Origin: Actinacidiphila yanglinensis
Lineage (GTDB): Bacteria > Actinomycetota > Actinomycetes > Streptomycetales > Streptomycetaceae
Assembly (NCBI RefSeq): GCF_900107965.1
Contig: NZ_FNVU01000022.1
Span: 98,873-162,872 of the forward strand
DNA: 64,000 bases
Reading direction: 5' to 3'
Position 1 is the first letter of the stretch. The number at the start of each line of letters is the position of its first letter. Under the pieces are notes generated by a model. It was not told where the DNA came from. It was given only the letters and a program-made list of their open reading frames with translations, and did no database searches. Positions 35,114-44,083 of the stretch are shown piece after piece. A program made the position numbers and the translations under genes.

Positions 35114-36571
35114 GTGTTCGTCGGACTGGACTTGGGAACCTCCGTCGTCAAGGCGGCGGCCTTCGCCGATGACGGCACGACCCTGCGCGTCGAGTCGACG
35201 CCGATCGCGCTGGGCGGGCAGGGCGAGCACGTCGAGCAGGACATCGAGGAGGTGGTGCGTGCCGCCACCGGCGTCGTCGAGGCGGTCACCGGGGGACAGG
35301 ATTCCGCGCTGGTCGCGATCACCGGTCAGGGCGACGGCCTGTGGCTGGTCGACGCGGACGGCCGGGCGGTGCGCCCGGCGCTGTCCTGGATGGACGGCCG
35401 GGCCGGCGGGCTGGTGGCCGGATGGATGGCGGACGGCACCGCCGACCGGCTCTACCGGCGCACCGGCCAGGTACTCTTCCCCGGCTCGCCCGGTCCGCTG
35501 CTGGCCTGGCTCGACTGCAACGAACCGGCCTCCCTGGACGCTGCCACCACCGCCGGCTGCTGCAAGGACGTCGTCCACCTGCGGCTGACCGGTGAGCGCG
35601 GCACCGACCTCTCCGACGCGTCGAACCCGTTCCTCGACCCGCGCACCCGCGGCTACGCCCCCGAGGCGCTCGCCGCCCTCGGCGTCGACCACCGCAAGGG
35701 CCTGCTGCCGCCCATCGCCGCGACGCTGCCGTACGGCGAGGCGCGCGACCGCGTCCCGGGCCTGACCCGCGGCACCCCCGTCACCTCCGGCCCCTACGAC
35801 CTGCCGGCCTCCGCGACGGGCGCCGGGGTGACCGAGCCGGGCGACGGGCTGCTCATCGTCGGCACGACGCTCGCCTGCCAGGTCGTCGTCGAGCGCGTCG
35901 CCCTCGACGAGGACCCGGTCGGCTTCCACCTCGCCACGGCCAGGCCCGACCGCCACATGCGGGCGCTGCCCGCCATGACCGGCACCGTGGCGCTCGACTG
36001 GGTGCTCGGCCTCACCGGGACCGTCCACGACCAGCTCTCCGACCTGCTCGACGCCTCCCCGCGCGGCGCGCGCGGCGTCGCGGCCCTGCCCTACCTGTCA
36101 CCGTCCGGCGAGCGGGCGCCCTTCGTCGACCCCACGGCCCGGGCCGAGTTCACCGGCCTCGACCTGCGGGCCACCCGCGCCGACGTGGTCCGCGCCATGT
36201 GCGAGGCCATCGCCTTCGCCGCCCGGCACTGCCTGGAGGCGGCCGGGCTGTCGGGCCGGCTGGCCGTCTGCGGCGGCGGCGCCCGCAACCCGGAGTGGCT
36301 GCGGCTGTTCGCGGACGTGCTGGGCCGTCCGCTGCGCGTCGCCCGGGGCCCCGAGCCGGGCGCGCGAGGAGCGGTGCTGGCAGCGGTGGCCGCCCACGGC
36401 GACACCCTCGGGCAGCACCTCGACCTGGCGGAGTGGACGGCCCCCGAGGCGGTGGTCGACCCCGATCCGGCGGCCGTCGCCTTCTACGACGAGGCGTACC
36501 AGGACTACCTGTTCCGGGTCGGGAGCGCGCGGGACCGCTGGAAGGGCCCTGCGGGCAGCCCGGCCGTGTAG
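35114..36571 (+). CDS. FGGY-family carbohydrate kinase, second copy
   Basis: The 485-residue kinase starts at GTG 35114 (GAAGGGA upstream). It has VGLDLGTSVVKAAAF, the catalytic-base Asp in SGPYDLPASATGAG, and the C-terminal VCGGGARNPEWLRLFADVLG. It is clearly diverged from the kinase at 31418-32962, so the two probably have different substrates. It is the third gene of the DeoR-dehydrogenase-kinase operon and is followed by a shared terminator. Confidence 0.9.
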   Translation: MFVGLDLGTSVVKAAAFADDGTTLRVESTPIALGGQGEHVEQDIEEVVRAATGVVEAVTGGQDSALVAITGQGDGLWLVDADGRAVRPALSWMDGRAGGLVAGWMADGTADRLYRRTGQVLFPGSPGPLLAWLDCNEPASLDAATTAGCCKDVVHLRLTGERGTDLSDASNPFLDPRTRGYAPEALAALGVDHRKGLLPPIAATLPYGEARDRVPGLTRGTPVTSGPYDLPASATGAGVTEPGDGLLIVGTTLACQVVVERVALDEDPVGFHLATARPDRHMRALPAMTGTVALDWVLGLTGTVHDQLSDLLDASPRGARGVAALPYLSPSGERAPFVDPTARAEFTGLDLRATRADVVRAMCEAIAFAARHCLEAAGLSGRLAVCGGGARNPEWLRLFADVLGRPLRVARGPEPGARGAVLAAVAAHGDTLGQHLDLAEWTAPEAVVDPDPAAVAFYDEAYQDYLFRVGSARDRWKGPAGSPAV

Positions 36572-36680
36572 CGCCCCGGCCCGCCGCCCGGGAGCACCTC
36601 GACCCGTGCGGCGAGGGTCGCGGCGGTCCGCGGCAACTGGGCTCCGGACGCGGCCCGTTCGCTTCGGGCCCGTCCGGCGC

Positions 36681-36722
36681 GGTCCGTTCGGCCCGGCTCC
36701 TGACGGCCGGACCGAACGGACC
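36681..36722. terminator. Bidirectional terminator hairpin
   Basis: A 17-bp stem with one mismatch (36681-36697 with 36706-36722) and an 8-base loop lies 6 bp beyond the stop of the GH106-like gene and 109 bp beyond the kinase stop, between convergent operons. Confidence 0.8.
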
Positions 36723-36728
36723 CGGGGA

Positions 36729-39700
36729 TCAGCCGGCGCCCGGGTCGTCGCTGGTGGCGTACGGCTCGTGGTCCGGGCGCGGACGGGGCAGCACCTCCGC
36801 GGGGTACGGCGCGCCGGCGAGGAGGCGGACCGGGCCGAGGAGGCCCGAGACGCGCTGGCCGGGGAAGACGAAGTGCGTCGGGCTGGTCGCGTCGAGGCGG
36901 GGCCCGAGCGTGCCGAACACCGTGACCTCCAGGGTGTTGGCGCCCGGGGCCACCAGCCCGGTCAGGTCGAAGACGTACGGGGAACAGACGCGCACCCCGG
37001 CCCGTACCCCGCCGACGGACACCTCCGCCGTGCCCCGCACCCGGCCGAGGTCGAGGCGGACGGGCCCCTGCGCGGCATCGGCGGGTACCCGCACGACGCG
37101 GCGGTAGCGCACCCCGCCGCTGTACTCGGCCAAGCCGTGGGACGCCCAGTCGCCGGTCCCGATCCGCCCCGGGCCGACCTCGCAGCGCAGCGGTCCCGCC
37201 AGGGCCGCCCCGCCCTCGTGCCCGGCGTCCGGCTCCAGCCGCAGGGCCGCCGCCCGCGCGCCCGAGGGGGCGTCGCCACCAGGCAGGTCGACCGCCAGCG
37301 TGTGCCGCCCCCGGGTCCCCGCCGTGCCGCCGCACGCCGCGCCGTCCACGAACAGGGTGGCCCCGCCGTGCACTTCGACGCTCAACCGGGTCGCCCCGGG
37401 CGGCAGTTCGCACCACAGCCACTCCACCCGCGGCCGGTCGCCGGGCACGGCGAACCCGACGGGGACCACGGTGCCGTCGTCGGCGTCCGGGTCCAGCCAG
37501 GCGGCGCCGGGCAGCGGGTGCGGCCTGCGGCGCAGGTACAGCGCGGCCGGGTCGCCCACCGGCTCGCGCCGCACCACCAGCGGTACCCGCGCGCCGTCGC
37601 GCTCCGCCCACCACGTGGCATCGCTGTGCAGGGCCGCGACGGGAACCGGGCCGTCGTCGTGGAGGACCGCGTCCACCAGGACGGCCGGATCGCCGCCGTC
37701 GCTCTCGACCGAGATCTCGTTGTCGCCCGCCCGCAGCGCCGCGGTGACGTCATGGCGCCGGACGCGCGGCACCGCGTGCTCGGCGTACGGGTCGAAACCG
37801 CCCTGCCGGCCCATCACCTGCCCGTTCACCCGCAGCACGCACCGGCCGCGGGCCGCGACCTGGACCACGCCGCGTGCGGGCGGCGCGGCCAGCGACAGGG
37901 TCGTGCCGACGCGTCCGGCGCTCTCACCCGGGCCGCCGTCCCCGCCCGGCGCCCCGCCGCCTCCGGCGAGGATCCACTCGGGGCGGCGGTAGCGCCCGGC
38001 GTCGCGCACGAGCGCCACGTGCGCCCGCAGGTCCACGTCCTGATGAGGAGTCAGATCCAGCTCCAGGAGCAGCCGGCCGGGCCCGGTCCGCAGCCGGCCG
38101 AGGGCCAGATGCCCGCCGTCCTCCAGCGCGACCGGCTCGCCCGCCAGCCGGACCGACTTCGCGGCGGCGGCGCCGACCGCGAGCCAGCCGTCGAAGGGCT
38201 CGGTCAGCAGCAGGTCGGCCGCCACCCGCCGGGTCACCCCCGCCGCGGACGGGCCGACGTGCAGGAACTCCTCGGGCACGTGGCCCTTGGGGCCCAGCAC
38301 GTCCCGGTGCACCGGGTCCTTGTGGATACCGCGCGAGGCGGACCACTCCAGAGTGGCGACGGTCTCCCCGGCGGGCCCGCGCAGGACGGCGTGCGGGCCG
38401 AACATGGCATGCGCGGGCGGGTGTTCGGGCTGGGCGGCGCCCCCTCCCGCCGCCCAGCCGTCGCGCACGCCGTCCTCGCCGGGGACTTCCGCCCGGTGCC
38501 GGAACGTGCGCAGTTCGGTGGTCGCCGGGGCATCCGGCCCGGCTGCCGGGCGGTCGAAGTCCCCCCAGGTGTTGTCGGCGGTCGGCACGAGGGTCATGTC
38601 CCACTCGGCGTCGGCGGGGATCACGAGCGTGCTCGCGCCGCCGTCGTCCGCGGACAGCGTCGGTGCCGGTGCCGGTGCCGGTGCCGGTGCCGGTGCCGGT
38701 GCTGGTTCCGGTGCCGTGCGCGCCTGCTCGTGGTGGTCGGGCAGGACCAGGACCGCGGCGGGGCCGGACGCGAAGGGCACCTCCACCCGCAGGCAGCCCG
38801 GCTCGTCGGGGTCGGCCTCGACCGGCAAGGAGCGGGCGGCGCCGCCGAACGGATTCAGCAGCACCGCGTGGTCCGCCCCGTCCGGGACCCGCACCTTCAC
38901 CCGCGCCGAGGCGGCGTAGCGATCGGGGTCGAAGTCGTAGCGCGCGTCCAGCCAGCCGAGCGCGGCGCCCCGCTCGTCGGGCGCGGCGACCTCCGCCCGG
39001 GTGGCCCGCGGGGCGGCGGCCGTCAGGAACACCACCGTGGCGCCCTCCACCCGCCGGGCCAGCGCGGGCACGCTCGCCTCGACGGAAGGACGTGATCCGG
39101 CGGTCGGGTCCCCCGGTGCGGTGTCCAGCGCGTCGGCCAACCGGTCCGCCGAGGGGACGAACACCGCGCGGCCGTCCGCGAAGTACGCGCGGAGCGCGCC
39201 GAGCACGGCATCCGCGTCGGCGCCGGAGCCGGCGCCCACGATCTCCTCCGGCAGCGCGCCGAGCGCGACCACGCGCCCGCCGGCCGCCGCGAACTCCACG
39301 AGCCGCCGCGCGGTGTCCGCCTCCAGGACGGTGCACGCGGGCAGCAGCACCGTCGCGTAGCGCTCCTCGGCGACGCACAGCCGCGTCCCGTCCCGGCCGC
39401 CGCGCCGCACCGCCGCCCGCGCGAGGGACGCGTCGTCGATCACGTCGGCGTCGCGCCCGAGCCGGTCGAGCACGCCCGGTCGGGTGTGGAACCAGGTCAT
39501 GTCGCCGACGAGTTCGAGGTAGGTCGCCTGGGCGCGCGCCGCGTCGGCCGAGACCCCGTCCAGGGCGGTGCCGGCCTGCGCGGTGGTGGTGGGCAGCAGC
39601 ACCGCGAGATCGCACAGGTGGCGGCCCAGGCTCAGGATCGCGCACAGCCGGGTCACCGCGTCGGCGAAGACCCGGTGGTGGCGCCAGTACGGCTGGCGCC

Positions 39701-41003
39701 AGTCGGTCCCGGGTGGCGCCCACTCCCACCACCCGCCCTTGGTCGTGTAGTACACCGCGTGCGGGTTGTAGAGGGTCGCCCCGGCGCGCAGCCAGGGGAG
39801 CAGCCAGTCGAAGGTCTCCTCCAGCGTGCCGCCCCACCCGGTGGAGTGGAACGCCTCGATCCAGGTCCGCCGGCCCCCGTACAGGTGCGCCAGGGAGGAG
39901 TGGATGCGGGCGTCGCCGTGGTGGTCGGAGCCGGGCGCGGAGAACCACCGGTGGGTCCTGGCGTAGTCGGCGTACAACTCGACGCCGCCGACCGGGTGTC
40001 CGGCGCGCGCCGGGTCCTGCTGGTCGCAGCCGATGAGCAGGCCGTGCCGCTCGTGCCAGCCGGCGAGCGGCCGGAAGAACGCCTCCTCGGCCAGCTCCGC
40101 CCGGGTCAGCTGGTAGTCGCGGCGCACGCCCGCGGCCTCGGGGGCGGCGCCGCCGTCCTCGTACAGCGCGTCCAGGCGGGGCACGAGGTCGTAGCCGCGC
40201 AGCCGGCGGAACTCCGCCGCGAACCGGGTCGACCAGGTGGGCAGGGACGGCAGTTCGTCCTGGAAGGAGCCCACGACCACGCTGCCGAGCCGGTCGCCGA
40301 GGTGCCGCTCGAAGGCGCCGTGCACCCGGTCCAGCAGCGCGGCGCACGCCTCGGTCCCGAGGTAGTCGAAGCCGCGCGCCACGTGGTGGTGGAGGGTCAG
40401 CCGCCAGCGGCCGGGTCCGGGCGGCCGCACCGCCCGCCTCTCGACGGCGACCGGCACCGCGGGGCCGCTCACCCGCCCCGCCGCGTCCAGCGGTTCGGCG
40501 TGGCCGCCGATCGGCCGCCCGTGCGGCGGGCAGCGCAGCGCGCCGTCCCCGTCGACCACCGCGCGGACCCGTTCCAGCCGGCGCCCCGCGAACTGCTCCC
40601 GCTCGTCGACCAGTCGGGCCTGGAGGTCGGCGCCGGAGAAGCCCAGCTGGTCGTAGAACCAGAGCAGGACGCCCAGTTCGGCGGCGTCCGCGCAGACGCC
40701 GTCGAGCAGCGCCCACCAGGCGTCGCTCATGAACGGCGGATCGTCCGCGTCGGAGCCGAACAGCGGCCCGGACGGTGCCAGGTTGAGGATGACGAGGTTG
40801 AACACCCCGCCCTCGGCGAACCGTTCGAGCTGCGCCCGCAGCCGCGCCCGGTCCAGCCGCTCCCCGCTCCACCACCAGATGGCGGTGGGCGAGAAGGCCC
40901 TGGGGGGTTCGGCGAGGATCGATGCGACGGTGTGCGGCAGGCCGTGGTGGGCCCGGCCGTTCGCCCGGACATCCGCTGACGTGGCGTCAGCCCTTGAGAC
41001 CAC
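36729..41003 (-). CDS. Large GH106-like glycoside hydrolase (putative alpha-L-rhamnosidase)
   Basis: The 1424-residue protein begins with a barrel segment (FSPTAIWWWSGERLDRARLR, GVFNLVILNL, VLLWFYDQLGFSG) resembling GH106 rhamnosidases. Further barrel motifs follow, such as VVVGSFQDELPSLPTWS and LIGCDQQDP. A central Pro-Ala linker is encoded by a 6-bp repeat (38661-38714), and several beta-sandwich modules follow (sugar-binding jelly rolls around 1030-1150 and 1290-1400). No signal peptide is present, so it probably acts in the cytoplasm. The start is GTG 41003 with AAGGGG 7 bp upstream, overlapping the permease by 17 bp. It is the last gene of the rhamnoside operon. Membership of GH106 rests on motif resemblance; catalytic Glu residues were not assigned. 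Confidence 0.68.
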   Translation of the reverse strand: MVSRADATSADVRANGRAHHGLPHTVASILAEPPRAFSPTAIWWWSGERLDRARLRAQLERFAEGGVFNLVILNLAPSGPLFGSDADDPPFMSDAWWALLDGVCADAAELGVLLWFYDQLGFSGADLQARLVDEREQFAGRRLERVRAVVDGDGALRCPPHGRPIGGHAEPLDAAGRVSGPAVPVAVERRAVRPPGPGRWRLTLHHHVARGFDYLGTEACAALLDRVHGAFERHLGDRLGSVVVGSFQDELPSLPTWSTRFAAEFRRLRGYDLVPRLDALYEDGGAAPEAAGVRRDYQLTRAELAEEAFFRPLAGWHERHGLLIGCDQQDPARAGHPVGGVELYADYARTHRWFSAPGSDHHGDARIHSSLAHLYGGRRTWIEAFHSTGWGGTLEETFDWLLPWLRAGATLYNPHAVYYTTKGGWWEWAPPGTDWRQPYWRHHRVFADAVTRLCAILSLGRHLCDLAVLLPTTTAQAGTALDGVSADAARAQATYLELVGDMTWFHTRPGVLDRLGRDADVIDDASLARAAVRRGGRDGTRLCVAEERYATVLLPACTVLEADTARRLVEFAAAGGRVVALGALPEEIVGAGSGADADAVLGALRAYFADGRAVFVPSADRLADALDTAPGDPTAGSRPSVEASVPALARRVEGATVVFLTAAAPRATRAEVAAPDERGAALGWLDARYDFDPDRYAASARVKVRVPDGADHAVLLNPFGGAARSLPVEADPDEPGCLRVEVPFASGPAAVLVLPDHHEQARTAPEPAPAPAPAPAPAPAPTLSADDGGASTLVIPADAEWDMTLVPTADNTWGDFDRPAAGPDAPATTELRTFRHRAEVPGEDGVRDGWAAGGGAAQPEHPPAHAMFGPHAVLRGPAGETVATLEWSASRGIHKDPVHRDVLGPKGHVPEEFLHVGPSAAGVTRRVAADLLLTEPFDGWLAVGAAAAKSVRLAGEPVALEDGGHLALGRLRTGPGRLLLELDLTPHQDVDLRAHVALVRDAGRYRRPEWILAGGGGAPGGDGGPGESAGRVGTTLSLAAPPARGVVQVAARGRCVLRVNGQVMGRQGGFDPYAEHAVPRVRRHDVTAALRAGDNEISVESDGGDPAVLVDAVLHDDGPVPVAALHSDATWWAERDGARVPLVVRREPVGDPAALYLRRRPHPLPGAAWLDPDADDGTVVPVGFAVPGDRPRVEWLWCELPPGATRLSVEVHGGATLFVDGAACGGTAGTRGRHTLAVDLPGGDAPSGARAAALRLEPDAGHEGGAALAGPLRCEVGPGRIGTGDWASHGLAEYSGGVRYRRVVRVPADAAQGPVRLDLGRVRGTAEVSVGGVRAGVRVCSPYVFDLTGLVAPGANTLEVTVFGTLGPRLDATSPTHFVFPGQRVSGLLGPVRLLAGAPYPAEVLPRPRPDHEPYATSDDPGAG
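38661..38714. repeat. Hexanucleotide tandem repeat encoding a Pro-Ala linker
   Basis: Seven perfect copies of CGGTGC (38661-38702) and two more, the first imperfect, encode alternating Pro-Ala on the minus strand inside the GH106-like gene. Such repeats are prone to slippage; each unit is 6 bp, so the frame would be kept. Confidence 0.9.
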
Positions 41004-41874
41004 CTGCGAACCCCTTGATCACGTAGCGCTGCAGCAGCAGGAAGACGACGAGGATCGGCAGCGCGGCGAGCACCAGGCCGGCGAAGACCAGGCCGTAGTC
41101 GGAGACGTACTGCCCGACGAAGGAGAACACCGCCACCGGCACGGTCTCCTTGCCGGAACCGCCCAGGTACAGCAGCGGGGTGAAGAAGTCGTTCCAGATG
41201 AACACCGCGTTCAGGATGATCACGGTGCCGGTGATCGGCCGCAGCAGCGGGAAGACGATCCGGGTGAACGCCTGCCGGTGGTTGCAGCCGTCGATCAGGG
41301 CGGCCTGCGCGTAGTCCGAGGGCAGCGCCCGGATGAACCCGGTGTAGAGGAAGACGGTGAACGGCATCTGGATGCCGGTGTAGAACAGGATCATGCCCTG
41401 GTAGGTGCCGAGCCAGCCGAGGTCGTCCACCAGCTTGTACAGCGGGATCATCCCGAGCTGGAACGGCAGGATGATCCCGAGCAGGAACAGCACGTACAGG
41501 CTGTAGCCGAGCCCGCGCACGCACCGTGCGAGGTAGTAGGCCCCGGTCGATCCGATGACGACGAGCAGCACCAGGCTGAGCGCGGTGATGACGGCGCTGT
41601 TCAGCAGCGCGGACCCGAGGGACGCCGACGACCAGGCGTTGCCGAAGTTGTGGAAGGTGGGCGACGTCGGCGGTTTCAGCGGCGAGTCGGCGATCTGCGA
41701 CGGGCTCTTCAGCGACAGCGTGACCAGCGCGTACACCGGGAAGAGGAAGACGACGGCGGCCGCGATCATCACCAGTTCCAGGACGAAGCGCCCGTAGCCC
41801 GGCCGCGGTCTGCTGCGGGTCGCCGCGGGTCGCTCCGCACCGGTGCTGACCCCGCCGGCGGTGACGGTACTCAC
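40987..41874 (-). CDS. Sugar ABC transporter permease (MalG/CUT1 type)
   Basis: This 295-residue permease has six predicted helices and the EAA-type loop AALIDGCNHRQAFTRIVFPLLRP (about 195-215). The start is GTG 41874, overlapping the partner permease as GTGA. It would form the membrane channel with the upstream permease. No ATPase gene is present, so an MsiK-type shared ATPase encoded elsewhere is expected. Confidence 0.93.
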   Translation of the reverse strand: MSTVTAGGVSTGAERPAATRSRPRPGYGRFVLELVMIAAAVVFLFPVYALVTLSLKSPSQIADSPLKPPTSPTFHNFGNAWSSASLGSALLNSAVITALSLVLLVVIGSTGAYYLARCVRGLGYSLYVLFLLGIILPFQLGMIPLYKLVDDLGWLGTYQGMILFYTGIQMPFTVFLYTGFIRALPSDYAQAALIDGCNHRQAFTRIVFPLLRPITGTVIILNAVFIWNDFFTPLLYLGGSGKETVPVAVFSFVGQYVSDYGLVFAGLVLAALPILVVFLLLQRYVIKGFAGGLKG

Positions 41875-42782
41875 GCAGTGACCTCCCGGGCGCGCAGGTA
41901 ACGGAGTTGGATCAGGGAGACGGCGGCCACGAACAGCGCGAGGACCAGGGCCACCGCCGTGCTGTAGCCGAACTTCCCGTACACGAATGCTTCCTTGTAG
42001 AGCACGGTCGACAGGGTCTCGCTGGACGTGCCGGGCCCGCCGTCGGTCGCGGCGTACACCTGGTCGAAGAGCTTCAGGCCGCCGATCGTCGACAGCATCA
42101 GGTTGATGGTCAGCGCGGGCGCCAGCAGCGGCCAGGTCACGTAGCGGAACCGCTGCCAGGCGCCGGCGCCGTCGATCCGGGCCGCCTCGTGGAGTTCGGC
42201 CGGCACGCCCTGCAGCCCCGCCAGGAAGATCACCATCGAGTAGCCGGCGTACTGCCAGACCACCATCCCCGCCACCGACCACAGCGTCAGCGACGGGTTG
42301 CCCAGCCAGTCCTGGCGCAGGCCGCCCAGACCGACCGCGCCGAGGATGCCGTTGAGCCCCGCCCCGTTCTCGGGGTTGTAGACGTACTTCCACAGGAACG
42401 CCACCATCACCGGGCTGACCACGGCCGGCGCGAAGAAGACCACCCGCAGCAGCGCCTTGGACCGGATGTTGGTGTTCACGCCGAGCGCCAGCAGCAGCCC
42501 GATCGCGTTCTGCACGACGACGATGGCGACGGTGAGCAGCAGGGTGTTGCCGACGGACGCCAGCGCGCGGTCGTCGTGGAGCAGGGTGTGGAAGTTGTCC
42601 AGGCCCACGAACGAGAACGACCCGATGCCGGACCAGTCGGTGAACGCGTAGACCACCCCGGCGATGCTCGGATACAGCACCACGAACGCGTACACGACCA
42701 GCGCCGGAACGACGAACAACCACGGCGGTACGGTGGGGTCGCGGCGGCCGAGCCGGGTTCCCGCGATACGAGGTGCTTTCAC
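41871..42782 (-). CDS. Sugar ABC transporter permease (MalF/CUT1 type)
   Basis: The 303-residue permease has about six helices and the coupling loop EAARIDGAGAWQRFRYVTWPLL. The start is GTG 42782, overlapping the binding-protein stop as GTGA. It is the first channel subunit of the importer in the rhamnosidase operon. Confidence 0.93.
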   Translation of the reverse strand: MKAPRIAGTRLGRRDPTVPPWLFVVPALVVYAFVVLYPSIAGVVYAFTDWSGIGSFSFVGLDNFHTLLHDDRALASVGNTLLLTVAIVVVQNAIGLLLALGVNTNIRSKALLRVVFFAPAVVSPVMVAFLWKYVYNPENGAGLNGILGAVGLGGLRQDWLGNPSLTLWSVAGMVVWQYAGYSMVIFLAGLQGVPAELHEAARIDGAGAWQRFRYVTWPLLAPALTINLMLSTIGGLKLFDQVYAATDGGPGTSSETLSTVLYKEAFVYGKFGYSTAVALVLALFVAAVSLIQLRYLRAREVTA

Positions 42783-44083
42783 GACTTCTTCCCGTAGGCC
42801 TTGTCCATCTGCGTCAGCGCGCCCTTGACGTCGGTCTTGCCGGCGAGCAGGTCCTGCACGGCGGCGAAGTGGGCGGGCTGCACCTCGGCGTTGGGCCAGC
42901 GCTGGTCCATGAAGGGCACCGCGCGGTCGGCGTCGATGATGGGCAGGAACTCCGACAGCGCCGGGTCGAGCTTGGTGGTGGAGTCCCGCTGGAGGGGTAT
43001 GGCGGACACGGCCGTCGTCCAGGCGTTGAGGTTCTCCTGGGTACCGAGGAACTCGATGAACTGCCGTGCCTTGGTGGCGTTCTTGGCCCGCGCGGACACC
43101 CCGAGGCCCACCACGATCCCGGCCGGGATCCACAGCTGCGCCGGGTCGTCGCCGCCGGGGAAGGGGAACATGCTCAGGTCGTCGGGGTTCTTAGCGGCCG
43201 CCCGGAAGACGGACAGCACCGAGGAGACCTGGACGGCCATGGCGGCCTTGCCGGTGGCGACCATCGAGGTCTGCTGCTCGTACGTGGTGCCGTCGGGGTG
43301 GTCGTTGAAGAAGCCGCGCTTCTGCAGGTCCAGGTACTTGCCCATGGCGTCGGCCCAGCCGGAGTCGGCGAACGTCGCGCGTCCCGCGGCCATCTCGTCG
43401 TCGAAGGTGGGGTCCTTGGCGTAGACGGCGTTGGGTACCAGCGCGTAGGTGATCAGCTGCGTGACCCAGGGCGTCTGGGCGCCGAGCGCGATCGGGATGA
43501 TGCCCTTGGCCTTCAACGTGGCGCAGACGTCCAGCAGTTCGCTCCAGGTGGTGGGCGGTTTCACCCCGGCGTCGGCGAACACCTTCTTGTTGTAGATGGC
43601 GCCGATGATGCTGCTGCCCGCCGAGTACAGGTAGGTCTTGCCGTCCCGCCGGTAGGCCGCGTCGAAGCTCTTGGGGATCGTCTTGGTCCACGCCATGTCG
43701 GAGAGGTCGGCCAGCAGGCCGGCCTTGGCCAGCTCGACCATGGACATCGCGCTGCCGCTGCCGGGGTACAGGACGTGTATGTCGGGCGCGTTGCCGCCGG
43801 CGAGCTGGGTGCGCACCACCGTCTGCACGTCGTCGGTGGGCGCGAACGAGGTGCTGGCCTTGAAGTCGGGGTGGCTCTTGCGGTAGGCGGCGAGCAGTTG
43901 CGTGATCGGCTTCTGTTCGTCGGCGACGCCGACGATGCGGACCTTGCCGCCCGAACCGCCACCCCCGCACGCGGTGAGGAGCGAGGGGAGCGCGGTCGCG
44001 GCCACGACCCCACCGCCGACGCGGAGGAGTCCTCGGCGGCTCACCGTGCCCCGGCCGGGCAGACTGCGGGAACCCGTGCTCAT
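42779..44083 (-). CDS. Sugar-binding lipoprotein of ABC transporter (family 1)
   Basis: The 434-residue product has a Tat-like N-terminus (SRRGLLRVGG) and lipobox LLTAC, followed by the SBP_bac_1 fold (KPITQLLAAYRKSHPDFK, APDIHVLYPGSGSAM, AGIVVGLGVSARAKN). It would capture an oligosaccharide outside the membrane. ATG 44083 overlaps the GH78 stop by ATGA, so hydrolase and uptake genes are translationally coupled. A rhamnose-containing oligosaccharide is the likely ligand from context. Confidence 0.92.
   Translation of the reverse strand: MSTGSRSLPGRGTVSRRGLLRVGGGVVAATALPSLLTACGGGGSGGKVRIVGVADEQKPITQLLAAYRKSHPDFKASTSFAPTDDVQTVVRTQLAGGNAPDIHVLYPGSGSAMSMVELAKAGLLADLSDMAWTKTIPKSFDAAYRRDGKTYLYSAGSSIIGAIYNKKVFADAGVKPPTTWSELLDVCATLKAKGIIPIALGAQTPWVTQLITYALVPNAVYAKDPTFDDEMAAGRATFADSGWADAMGKYLDLQKRGFFNDHPDGTTYEQQTSMVATGKAAMAVQVSSVLSVFRAAAKNPDDLSMFPFPGGDDPAQLWIPAGIVVGLGVSARAKNATKARQFIEFLGTQENLNAWTTAVSAIPLQRDSTTKLDPALSEFLPIIDADRAVPFMDQRWPNAEVQPAHFAAVQDLLAGKTDVKGALTQMDKAYGKKS

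Noticed and set aside
38661..38714. Possible CRISPR-like or regulatory repeat
   Set aside because: The 6-bp units have no spacers and lie in frame inside a coding gene, encoding a Pro-Ala linker.
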